A stretch of DNA of 64,000 nt from Clostridia bacterium (lineage in GTDB: Bacteria; Bacillota; Clostridia; Christensenellales; Borkfalkiaceae). The translations under genes and the position numbers were made by a program. This document shows, piece by piece, positions 42,876 through 51,131 of this stretch. Positions within the stretch are counted from its first letter, which is position 1, and every line of letters starts with the position of its first letter. Where the stretch lies: positions 1 through 64,000 of the forward strand of contig JAFQEM010000022.1 in NCBI GenBank assembly GCA_017399035.1. The letters are read 5' to 3'. Under the pieces are notes generated by a model. The model saw only the letters and a program-made list of their open reading frames with translations. It had not been told where the DNA came from and made no database searches.

Positions 42876-44033
42876 ATGAAGTTTAGTTCAAAATCACCAC
42901 TAATAAATATTACGCCTAACGACGGTTATCATTACTTTTTTGGTTATTATGATTTACAGCCTTTTGACGAGAGCGGTTGTAAACATCTTGCTCATAGAGT
43001 ATCGTTTGCAGATAGAATACCCAAAATAGGCGATAAGGCAGAGTTAGGTTTTATAACTTTAAACGATAACGTTTTTCATAAAGTGGCTGAAACATCTGCT
43101 TGGAATTTTCAGCAAGGTGCGCTTTTACAATGGTATAACCGTAATAGCATTATTTATAACGACTTTAGGGCAGGTGAATTTTGTGCGGTAATCAAAAATA
43201 TTGAAAGTGGACAAGAAAAGATTATTTGCGCACCGCTTGCAAACATTTCAAAGGATAGAAAGTGGGGGTTATCTATTAACTTCGCGCGCGTTTGGGATTT
43301 TAGACCAGGGTATGGTTACTGTAACCTAAAAGACGAGTATTATGACGATAATGCACCCGAAGTAGACGGAATATTTTTAGTTGATATAGAAAATAATACA
43401 AAAAAACTTATAATCAATTATAAGCAACTTACCGAACTTTTCCCTGAAAAACCGTTTTGTGAAATGAAACTTTTGGTAAATCACATTACTTTTAATCCGT
43501 CAGCAACTAGATTTTTGTTCTTATTGCGCAATTTTCCCGAAGAAGGTAAGCGTTGGGGTACGATTTTAATTACGGCTGATAGAAATGGTGAAAACATTAG
43601 AAATCTTACAAATTACGAAGTAAATTCACATTACGACTGGAAAAATGACCAAGAGATAATTATATATTCAGGCTTGCCTGACTGGGGAATATATTTTATA
43701 AACGACGTTTCGGGTAAAAGAGAAAAACTTGACGACGACCTTATAAATTACGACGACGTGCATTGTCTTTATTCACCTGATAGAAAGTGTTTTATAGGGG
43801 ACGGGTATCCTAATACTGGTAGTTCAAGGTATATAATGCTTTATGATTTTGAAAGTAAAAAAAGTAGGGCAATAGTAAAAATTTATTCCGAACCTGTTTC
43901 AAACACTGACATACGTTGCGATTTGCATAATAGGTTTAATCGTAACGGCACGGTTGTTTCTTTTGACAGTTATCATAGTGGTAGGCGTGAAATTTTAACT
44001 TTTGCGTTTGACAGGAAAGAGTTAATAAAATAG
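42876..44033 (+). CDS. Beta-propeller protein, possibly oligogalacturonate-lyase-like
   Basis: 385 residues, no signal peptide. The chain repeats blade-like units: NITPNDGYHYFFGYYDLQPFDESG near the start, then HITFNPSATRFLFLLRN, ADRNGENIRNLTNY, SHYDWKNDQEIIIYS, VHCLYSPDRKCFIGDGYPN and RCDLHNRFNRNGTVVSFDS. Conserved His residues in DLH, SHYDW and VHCLYSPD recall the metal-binding histidines of family 22 pectate lyases, and TolB-type repeats. The first gene of a two-gene operon, placed 10 bases before the large enzyme gene. I am confident of the propeller, less of the activity. Confidence 0.6.
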   Translation: MKFSSKSPLINITPNDGYHYFFGYYDLQPFDESGCKHLAHRVSFADRIPKIGDKAELGFITLNDNVFHKVAETSAWNFQQGALLQWYNRNSIIYNDFRAGEFCAVIKNIESGQEKIICAPLANISKDRKWGLSINFARVWDFRPGYGYCNLKDEYYDDNAPEVDGIFLVDIENNTKKLIINYKQLTELFPEKPFCEMKLLVNHITFNPSATRFLFLLRNFPEEGKRWGTILITADRNGENIRNLTNYEVNSHYDWKNDQEIIIYSGLPDWGIYFINDVSGKREKLDDDLINYDDVHCLYSPDRKCFIGDGYPNTGSSRYIMLYDFESKKSRAIVKIYSEPVSNTDIRCDLHNRFNRNGTVVSFDSYHSGRREILTFAFDRKELIK

Positions 44034-44043
44034 GTGTATAAAA

Positions 44044-46947
44044 ATGGTTTATCAAAAGGTATATTCAAAGGAATATAAAAACGCAAAAACGCTATCTAAA
44101 GGCTTATGTGAAACAGAGTTTTTAGATTGTGCGCTTGATGCAAGATATTTATATAAAATTCGCTTAAAAGGTGAAATTGCAATTCCTTACACAAACAGGG
44201 TGGAAGAAATTTACCCCGTTTATTTGCGTAAGTTAGAAGATTCACTATCGTTTGACGGAACAGAATATAAACTTGTTTTCGGGGATTTTAATTTTGAAAA
44301 AGAAAGAAGTTGCTATTATATGTGCCGTTCAAAATTTGAAATTAACAAGCCGTATAATTTTTCTGTAAAATATAAGGCTAGTGGTGTAGATAGCGACTTA
44401 ACGGTAACTTTAGAAGTATATTACGGTAAGCAAAAAACTAGATATTATTACGAAAAAGCAAACGAAATTTACACTATAAATATTAACGACGCTAAAGATT
44501 TTGAGAGTATAGAGCAACAAGTAATTTTTAAGCAAGAAGTAGATTTTTTAATGGTTAAAATTTGCGGAACAAACTTTAACGGACAAGCGGAATTTTATAC
44601 GCCTAGTTTGAAAGACGATTGTGGCAAAGAGTATATTGACAAGTTTGAATACAAGCCTGAAAATCTTTTGGGCTTAAAATGGATAGGCGAGGGGTTTTCA
44701 ACGTCTTTGCGTCCCGAGTTTAGAGTAAGCGTAAACGGAAAAGAAATTTTTAGCGGAAGAAAATACGAGCGACAACACCGTTTTTCAGGCGTTGAATTTG
44801 AAATTCCCGCAAACGTTTTAACGGGTAGCGATAAAATTGAAATTTATTACGGAAATGAAAATAGATTTTCTTATAATTATAAAGAACTGCAAATTATCGC
44901 GCTTCCAAAAGATTTTGAAATTTTAGGTGTAAGCCCTTATCAAACGATAAATTCTGTTTTTGGTGTGTTGGTGTATTCAAATAAAGACCAACGCATTTGC
45001 GTAAAGTGTGATAAAAACCTTCAATATTTAGGGGAAGATTGTATACAAAAAGGCATAAACGTATTGCGATTTATGCCACAAACTTTAGGTAAAAACGTTC
45101 AACTTACTCTTTCGATAAACGACGTAGAAAGAAAGGCTATAATAAAAGAGATTTTTCCTGAAAAAACCGACGGCATTCTTACGGGCACGGGGGACTTGAT
45201 TTACGTCAATCAAAACGAGAAAGATTTTATAGAATATATTGCGTGGTATCTAAACGAAGGCGTGGGTAATATGATTACTTTGCGTTCGTGTTTTAGGTGG
45301 GGCGCAACAAGTGAACTAGACCAAAATTTTTGGAAAAAAATAGTAAAAATCTTGTGCGATTTAGGCATTTATTACTGTTTAATGACCGATGGTAGAGAAC
45401 TGAACGGAGTAAACGCCAACCCGTCGCAAGAACTTTTAAATAGTGAATATTTCTTGGGCGAACAAACGCACGAAAGAGACGGCGCATATACTTACTGGGA
45501 CCAAAAGATAGATGATTCTGAAACGTTATTTTATCATCTTTTATCAAGAAAGTTGGAAAGAAACGGCATTTACGGAAAAGCAAGCCCAGTTTATAACTCA
45601 AAAGGCGAAGGTTGTATTTATTATACTGGCGAAGGCATAACGGACGTAAAACAAGCGTATGAAAGTTTAAAAGAAAAACTTAAAAGCACTGGTGCAGACG
45701 GCGCAACAAGGCACACTGGTGTAACACCGTTTTTCAATATTTTTCTTGAATCGGGTTATAAGTGGGTAGGATACGAGTCGCTTTACGGTAGCCACGAAAT
45801 GATATTCGGTGCGTTGCGTGGTGCAAGCACATCTAATAGAATTAAAGACTTTGGTTCACATATTGCACTTCAATGGTCAACCGTGCCTGCATATGATTAC
45901 GCGCACGCTTTAAGATATAAACTGTCGCTCTATCTTGCATATATGCACGGCGCAAACTGGATAAATACCGAAGAAGGTATTTGGAATATTGAAAATCTTT
46001 TCGTAGGATTTGATAGGTTTACCGAGCCGTGTATAATGCATAAAAAAGAGCAGAGTGAATTTTTCAAATTTATTCAATCGCATAACCGCAGTGGAAAAAT
46101 GGTGCGTAAAATTGCAATGATACAGGGCAAATACGACGGAATGGATTGTTTTTCTACTGGTAGAGTTTACGGACAGTACGGAAAAGAGTGGGAATATTCT
46201 TCCCCCGAAAAGAGTTGGGATTTGCTTAAAGTGTTCTATCCACAAGCCAAAATAGGCGCAGTTTATAACTGTGTTTATAAGGGTGGCGAAAACGCATTGA
46301 AAGAGCAAGACGCAGAACTTTATAAAACGCTTACCGGACGATACGGCACAATTTTAGATTATCAAAGTTTGGGTTTTTTCACTTCAACGCCATATGGTGT
46401 AATAGATATTATTCCCGCAGAGGCAGATAACTTTGCTGATTATGAAGTGTTGTTTTTCACAGGTTGGAACACTTGTACAAATGTGCAACTGAAAAAATTG
46501 TGCAATTATCTTGCTAGTGGTGGAACATTGTTGCTTTGTAGGTCGCATTTATTTGACAGCGTAAGTAGAAAAGAAGTGTTTGATAAAAAAGCCAACGTAA
46601 TAGATAGTCCGTTAGTAAAAGAATTGCTATCTTATCAAGATAAAGGCAATTTGATTTATTTTGATGAAAACGATTATCCTGCAAATATCAGAGGTTATGC
46701 AGAAAAATTAACCGAACTTGCAAAAGCACACCGTTCAAAATTCGTAACGGAAACACAAAACGTAAGTTTTACTGAATATTTAGAACAAGACGGCACCACC
46801 ACTTTATATATGATAAATATTGACTGGTGGGAAAGAAAGCCTGCAAAGTGCAAGATAAATTTAAACGGCATTGTAGAAGAATTTGTTTTTGACGACAACG
46901 ATATTCATATTTTTAATATCAATAAAAAAATTGTCCAAATAATATAA
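44044..46947 (+). CDS. Large multi-domain putative glycoside hydrolase
   Basis: 967 residues, cytoplasmic (no signal). About 370 residues of beta-sandwich come first, followed by a TIM-barrel-like region (about 380-690) with GTGDLIYVNQ, NEGVGNMITLRSCFRW, FLESGYKWVGYESLYGS, HGANWINTEEG and a final Ig-like tail. Residues about 790-850 (DYEVLFFTGWNTCTNVQLKKLCNYLASGGTLLL) resemble the amidotransferase-like trimerisation domain of GH42 enzymes. The Glu of NTEEG and of GYESLYG are candidate acids. I cannot place it in a numbered family. It shares the promoter with the propeller gene and ends at the terminator at 46961. Confidence 0.6.
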   Translation: MVYQKVYSKEYKNAKTLSKGLCETEFLDCALDARYLYKIRLKGEIAIPYTNRVEEIYPVYLRKLEDSLSFDGTEYKLVFGDFNFEKERSCYYMCRSKFEINKPYNFSVKYKASGVDSDLTVTLEVYYGKQKTRYYYEKANEIYTININDAKDFESIEQQVIFKQEVDFLMVKICGTNFNGQAEFYTPSLKDDCGKEYIDKFEYKPENLLGLKWIGEGFSTSLRPEFRVSVNGKEIFSGRKYERQHRFSGVEFEIPANVLTGSDKIEIYYGNENRFSYNYKELQIIALPKDFEILGVSPYQTINSVFGVLVYSNKDQRICVKCDKNLQYLGEDCIQKGINVLRFMPQTLGKNVQLTLSINDVERKAIIKEIFPEKTDGILTGTGDLIYVNQNEKDFIEYIAWYLNEGVGNMITLRSCFRWGATSELDQNFWKKIVKILCDLGIYYCLMTDGRELNGVNANPSQELLNSEYFLGEQTHERDGAYTYWDQKIDDSETLFYHLLSRKLERNGIYGKASPVYNSKGEGCIYYTGEGITDVKQAYESLKEKLKSTGADGATRHTGVTPFFNIFLESGYKWVGYESLYGSHEMIFGALRGASTSNRIKDFGSHIALQWSTVPAYDYAHALRYKLSLYLAYMHGANWINTEEGIWNIENLFVGFDRFTEPCIMHKKEQSEFFKFIQSHNRSGKMVRKIAMIQGKYDGMDCFSTGRVYGQYGKEWEYSSPEKSWDLLKVFYPQAKIGAVYNCVYKGGENALKEQDAELYKTLTGRYGTILDYQSLGFFTSTPYGVIDIIPAEADNFADYEVLFFTGWNTCTNVQLKKLCNYLASGGTLLLCRSHLFDSVSRKEVFDKKANVIDSPLVKELLSYQDKGNLIYFDENDYPANIRGYAEKLTELAKAHRSKFVTETQNVSFTEYLEQDGTTTLYMINIDWWERKPAKCKINLNGIVEEFVFDDNDIHIFNINKKIVQII

Positions 46948-46960
46948 GGTATACAATATG

Positions 46961-46990
46961 AACGCCCCGCGGATTTTTCCGCGGGGCGTT
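46961..46990. terminator. Strong bidirectional terminator
   Basis: AACGCCCCGCGG pairs perfectly with CCGCGGGGCGTT (12 pairs, 6-base loop) between the convergent enzyme and AraC genes. Confidence 0.85.
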
Positions 46991-47024
46991 TGCTATTTAC
47001 GTTCAAGTAAAACGAAATAAAAAT

Positions 47025-47849
47025 TTATCTATATTTTTCGCGATACGAGGTGGGGCTTAAGCCGTATTTTTTCTTAAACAAGTTTGAAAAGTAAGCAGAG
47101 TCTGAAAAGCCTAAATTGTTAGATATTTCATTAACGGTTAGGTCTGATTCTCGAAGAAGAAACATAGCCGTTTCAAGTTTTATTTTGTTTAGATATTGAA
47201 TAGGCGTGATATTCATAAACTTCGTGAAAGTGTGTTGAAAAGATGATAAAGACATATTGCACTTTTCTGCGTAATATTTAAGAGGCATAGTTTGTGAATA
47301 ATTGTTGTGCATTTCTAAAATAGCAGGTCTAATTTTTGCAATATTTAAGTTGTCTGTAATTTGATTTTCTTGGTAATAAGCCCTGTAAATGAGCAAAAGA
47401 ATTTGCTCAAATTTAACGTTTAATGCAAATTCATAACCAAATTCCATAAGTTGCAATTCGTTTATTATACTGTCGAATAAAACTAACAATTTTTCTTGCG
47501 TGCTAGAATTAAGATTTAAGTGGATAATTTGTTGAGAAAAGAGTGGCATATCAGAAAACTTTTGTGTAACGCCATTAAAATCAACAACGTAGTCTTCGCA
47601 ATCATAAGAGGAAAGATATTTAATTTTGTTTTTAATAATTAACAAATCGCCTGGTTTTAGCGTAATGTTATCACCATTTTGTTGTTCAATTTTTAGTTTG
47701 CCGTTTTTAACGAAAATTAACCGACCTTCAGTTGCTGGTGCGGTTGAAATTCTACGTATGTAACCAGGAATTGAGCAAGTGCCTGCGGTGTGAACGTAGC
47801 AATTTTTAGGTGTTCCTTCAGCGTGTGTGGCGTGAATTGTTTTTTTCAT
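47025..47849 (-). CDS. AraC-family transcriptional regulator (third)
   Basis: 274 residues from ATG 47849, fixed by AAGGGGACAC directly upstream. The N-terminal cupin domain (GRLIFVKNGKLKIEQ, ITLKPGDLLIIKN) precedes the two AraC helix-turn-helix units ending FSDSAYFSNLFKKKYGLSPTSYREKYR. Its promoter region holds TTGCATTATTTTACAAAT-type sites, which also occur before the 48299 operon and the 42876 operon, so it probably controls all three, itself included. Confidence 0.88.
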   Translation of the reverse strand: MKKTIHATHAEGTPKNCYVHTAGTCSIPGYIRRISTAPATEGRLIFVKNGKLKIEQQNGDNITLKPGDLLIIKNKIKYLSSYDCEDYVVDFNGVTQKFSDMPLFSQQIIHLNLNSSTQEKLLVLFDSIINELQLMEFGYEFALNVKFEQILLLIYRAYYQENQITDNLNIAKIRPAILEMHNNYSQTMPLKYYAEKCNMSLSSFQHTFTKFMNITPIQYLNKIKLETAMFLLRESDLTVNEISNNLGFSDSAYFSNLFKKKYGLSPTSYREKYR

Positions 47850-47910
47850 GTGTCCCCTTAAAGTATACAAAATTTAAATTTTAATAAAATATTAGTTCGT
47901 GATTTAGTGT

Positions 47911-47953
47911 AGTATAACATTTATCCTATGAAAAATGCAATAATTTTACAAAT
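47911..47953 (-). promoter_or_regulatory. Promoter and first operator-like site of the third AraC gene
   Basis: On the minus strand TATACT (47916-47911) has its -35 position (TGCATT, 47939-47934) inside the site TGCAATAATTTTACAAAT (47936-47953). A protein bound there would touch RNA polymerase directly. Confidence 0.62.
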
Positions 47954-47966
47954 ATTTTTTTTGATT

Positions 47967-47984
47967 TTGCATTATTTTACAAAT
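47967..47984 (+). promoter_or_regulatory. Second operator-like site
   Basis: TTGCATTATTTTACAAAT, 31 bases from the first site in the same orientation (about three helical turns). The stretch 47985-48106 that follows shows no frame. Confidence 0.6.
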
Positions 47985-48106
47985 TTTCGGCACGCAAACA
48001 AAATAAAAAAGTTGCAAAAAATTAGAAAAAATTGCCAAATTATTACACTAGTCATAAGGCGTTCGATTATAAATGGATAATGAAAAAGGCTTTATCAAAG
48101 TGAAGT

Positions 48107-48171
48107 TTGCATTATATTACAAATTTTATGCACTCACACATATGGACATTAAGTGATTTTCAGTGTATAAT
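48107..48171 (+). promoter_or_regulatory. Third operator-like site and promoter of the peptide/LRR operon
   Basis: TTGCATTATATTACAAAT (48107-48124) lies just upstream of TGGACA (48143-48148), a 17-base spacer and TATAAT (48166-48171). The site is centred about 60 bases before the inferred start near 48178, an ordinary place for an AraC-type activator. Confidence 0.7.
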
Positions 48172-48190
48172 TTACACGATAAAAATTGTT

Positions 48191-48201
48191 GGGGGGGGGG
48201 G
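48191..48201 (+). repeat. Homopolymeric tract of 11 G in a 5' UTR
   Basis: Eleven consecutive G begin about 13 bases after the inferred transcription start of the 48299 operon. Such a tract is conspicuous in AT-rich intergenic DNA and is prone to slipped-strand length change. The 97 bases from it to the peptide start hold no other structure I can support. Confidence 0.75.
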
Positions 48202-48298
48202 TAACTGTTTGTTATTTTCTCTTTTAACGGTTTTTTATTAGCCGAAAATATAACACGGCGACAAAAACTATAAAAATTTTAAAGGAGGATTTTTTGCA

Positions 48299-48424
48299 AT
48301 GAAAAAGGCTTATTTAAGCCCAGAACTGGAACTAGAGAAAAGTTGTTGTAATGATGCAATATTAAATTCAGTTCCACCGTTGGACCTTGGTGATGACGAT
48401 TGGGGGGTGCTAGATGAATTCTAA
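48299..48424 (+). CDS. 41-residue peptide, DDW family member 2
   Basis: MKKAYLSPELELEKSCC...DDDWGVLDEF lies behind AAAGGAGGATTTTTTGCA. It shares with the peptide at 36664 the start MKKxYxxPExxL, the central Asp and Ser and the late DDW. This copy has a Cys-Cys pair and a Pro-Pro pair. Its end overlaps the start of the LRR protein by 11 bases in another frame, and the ribosome site of that gene lies inside it, so translation of the two is coupled. No signal peptide. Function unknown. Confidence 0.7.
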   Translation: MKKAYLSPELELEKSCCNDAILNSVPPLDLGDDDWGVLDEF

Positions 48425-50510
48425 TATCAAACGTGTTTTAGTTGCACTATTAACAACTATCACTGCAATTTGTTTAATGATGTTTACGGCAATGAATTTT
48501 GGCGGAAACGTATTTGCAGACCAAACGTATATACCCGTAGAATTTACTTCAACAACCGAATTTGATTTTGCTATGCAAGACGGTGCGTCGGTTAAAGTTG
48601 CAAACTTTAATGCAGGTGTAGAAAGAGCGTTGAGATTTACAACAAAGTTGAAGAAAACCGATTTACCAGAGGGTGATGGCGTTAGAGTGGTAACGATAAT
48701 AACGCTTACTGACCTTTTGAAAGACGCAGGGTTAAACGACAGCAAGTTTACCGTTGAAAACCTAAAGGGTTTAAACGTTAAATATTCAAGTGTTATTTTC
48801 TCAAGTGAAAATGGAAACTTGACCCCTGAAAATGACGGCGATTATTACGTATACAACGCTTGTCTATACAATATACAAGACAAAAACTATACCAAAGAGT
48901 TTTCAGCAAGAAGTTACGTAACGAATTCCGAAGGGCAAATAACGCAATACACAACTTATACTTATAATCCTGAAACGCTTGATAATGCAGGCGCATTGTG
49001 GGAAGTTGCTAATGCACATAAAGAAAATATAGTTGATGATGAAGAAAATGCAGTTTTTGGACCAAATGCAAATATGACTGAAAAAGCATACGTTTCATCA
49101 CTTTGCCAAACTTATACTGTTACTGCAAAAGGTTTTGACAATGCAACTAGCGATTTTACCGTTAAACACGGTGAAAAACTATCTGTAGATACGGTTAAAG
49201 AATCTGCAAATATTTATGGCACTGCTTATTTTAATGGAACTGCAACAATTGGCGAACAAGAGTTTGATTTTGACCAAATCATTATTGAAGATAAAGAAAT
49301 CGAATTGAGCATGTTCACGATAGGATTTAATGAAACAAGTTCTGGCTATGCTGTGGCAAAAGGAACGCTTATGAATGCTACGGAATTTGATGGGACTTAC
49401 GTTGTTCCTGCAACTTACAATGGGAAAGACGTTGTTTCTGTTACTTCTGGTGCTTTTAATACAAGTGCTAAATTGCAGAAAATATATTTACCAGAAAGTG
49501 TTAAAACGCTGAATCCTACTGCGTTTAGAATGTGTACAAATCTTGAAGTATTATATGCTCCTGGTGTAACGGGAACGCTAAATGAAACGGCTTATAATTG
49601 TACTTTATTGAAAACTGTCGTTGTTGGTAATGCTACAACATTTGGTTCTTCATGGATAAGAGATAAAGGCGATGCACAGTTAGACATTTATGTTAATCAT
49701 GAAGACATAAGCACACTTTCAATTAGTATTAACACGACTGCAACCTTATTTACAAAGAAAATTTATATTTTAGGCGAAAGCGGTGTAGGAACGTATACTT
49801 ATAATGCTGAAACTAGAGAAATTAAGCCCAATGACGATACTCATTACTTATACGTAAACGGTACGGTTGTTGACCCGTCAATCCCTGCATTGAACTTTAC
49901 TTACAATGAATCAAAAGGGGGATATACTTTAACGTCTTTGGGAAGTACATTTAAAGTTTATTATCCTAACGGTGTGTTTAACTGTCCTGAAACTTATGAT
50001 AACGACATAAACGGAAGTCATCCCGTAGTTGCTATTGGCAATAAAGTGTTCAATGAAAACACATATCTTAAAAAAGTAATTTTGCCTGAATCAGTTACTA
50101 CCTTGGGTACACAGTCATTTAGAAGATGTACTGCTATGACATATTTTGACGCTAGGGGCTTGACTGCTATTAATACTAGTGGTGCTATGTACGGATGCGA
50201 TAATTTGACAACGATTATTTTAGGTAAGAATTGTACAAAAATAGGTACTACTTATACTGACGCATTAGAAGCAAATGCTACAAAATATAGAAATATTTGT
50301 TCAATTTACTTCTATGGCACTGCGAAAGAGTTTGCTATGACTATAGGTTCTAAGTCTAATACGCTAAACTTTAATGTTTACGTTTATAATGAAACGGAAA
50401 CCGCACCTTATGCTTGGCGATTCGTAGATGGTGTTGCAAAGGCTTATAATGATACTTCTTACTATACTTACGATACCTCTAATAACATATTAACCGAACC
50501 TACGGCTTAA
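48414..50510 (+). CDS. Secreted LRR_5 protein with shared N-terminal domain
   Basis: 698 residues. The signal peptide is cut near NVFA-DQ. Residues about 45-200 (ALRFTTKLKKTDLP ... NYTKEFSARSYVTNSEGQ) match in pattern the C-terminal domain of the protein at 34438. After a linker come two blocks of BspA-type repeats (VPATYNGKDVVSVTSGAFNTSAKLQKIYLPESVKTL at about 325-420, and HPVVAIGNKVF...LPESVTTLG at about 535-640). No anchor motif. Start ATG 48414 within the peptide gene. Probably a surface binding protein controlled by the third AraC. Confidence 0.75.
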   Translation: MNSNIKRVLVALLTTITAICLMMFTAMNFGGNVFADQTYIPVEFTSTTEFDFAMQDGASVKVANFNAGVERALRFTTKLKKTDLPEGDGVRVVTIITLTDLLKDAGLNDSKFTVENLKGLNVKYSSVIFSSENGNLTPENDGDYYVYNACLYNIQDKNYTKEFSARSYVTNSEGQITQYTTYTYNPETLDNAGALWEVANAHKENIVDDEENAVFGPNANMTEKAYVSSLCQTYTVTAKGFDNATSDFTVKHGEKLSVDTVKESANIYGTAYFNGTATIGEQEFDFDQIIIEDKEIELSMFTIGFNETSSGYAVAKGTLMNATEFDGTYVVPATYNGKDVVSVTSGAFNTSAKLQKIYLPESVKTLNPTAFRMCTNLEVLYAPGVTGTLNETAYNCTLLKTVVVGNATTFGSSWIRDKGDAQLDIYVNHEDISTLSISINTTATLFTKKIYILGESGVGTYTYNAETREIKPNDDTHYLYVNGTVVDPSIPALNFTYNESKGGYTLTSLGSTFKVYYPNGVFNCPETYDNDINGSHPVVAIGNKVFNENTYLKKVILPESVTTLGTQSFRRCTAMTYFDARGLTAINTSGAMYGCDNLTTIILGKNCTKIGTTYTDALEANATKYRNICSIYFYGTAKEFAMTIGSKSNTLNFNVYVYNETETAPYAWRFVDGVAKAYNDTSYYTYDTSNNILTEPTA

Positions 50511-50528
50511 AATAATGTAAAAGTTTAT

Positions 50529-50554
50529 CCGCCACGCCGTTATCAGCGTGGCGG
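50529..50554 (+). other. GC-rich hairpin after the LRR gene
   Basis: CCGCCACGC pairs with GCGTGGCGG over an 8-base loop, without a T tract behind it. Probably a read-through or mRNA-stabilising element inside the operon, rather than a full terminator. Confidence 0.6.
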
Positions 50555-50585
50555 AAATATTGATAAGCAAAAAAGGAAAGATATT

Positions 50586-51125
50586 ATGATTACTGTTGAC
50601 GGATTACATTCTGTTCTTGATAAAGCAAAGGTCATATGTGATAAAGACCAAAATTTATTAGAGTCGGAAAACGTTATTCTTACATTGTTTTTGACTAAAT
50701 ATCTTACCGATATTTATAAAACTTTAATTTTTGAAATTGAAAGCAAAGATATATCTGAAAGCGAAAAAGTTGATGCTAAAGCGCGCATTAAACTTGATAT
50801 GAAAAAAGAATTTTCTTTTGATTATTTTAATGAGCATAAAGATAGCGAAGATATTGCAAAAATAATTTCAAACGGAATTTACAAAATGGAAAATTCAATG
50901 CAAAACTTCATTAGGCTTTTTGGGGTGTTTAAGTTGTTGGATTTTCTTCACGTAAGAAAAAAGATAGAACACACTAACACAAAAACGCTTTGCGCTTTAA
51001 TTGAACTTTTTTCTAGCCTAGATTTAACAGGTAAAGAAGAAGTTGACCTTTTTGGTTTAGCGTTTAAGTATTGTTATAAGTGGAGTTTTTCCACTATTAG
51101 TTTCAGAAGATATATAGGAGCGTAA
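50586..51125 (+). CDS. Helical hypothetical protein
   Basis: 179 residues, predicted almost wholly helical, no signal peptide or membrane segment. It begins MITVDGLHSVLDKAKVICD and ends WSFSTISFRRYIGA; family not recognised. The gene lies 31 bases after the hairpin and 6 bases before the beta-helix gene, so it belongs to the same transcript. A glycan locus is an odd setting for such a protein. Confidence 0.62.
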   Translation: MITVDGLHSVLDKAKVICDKDQNLLESENVILTLFLTKYLTDIYKTLIFEIESKDISESEKVDAKARIKLDMKKEFSFDYFNEHKDSEDIAKIISNGIYKMENSMQNFIRLFGVFKLLDFLHVRKKIEHTNTKTLCALIELFSSLDLTGKEEVDLFGLAFKYCYKWSFSTISFRRYIGA

Positions 51126-51131
51126 ACAATT

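Noticed and set aside
50586..51125. HsdM N-terminal domain (type I methyltransferase)
   Set aside because: Only a vague helical resemblance; no methyltransferase domain follows, and the gene sits within a glycan operon.
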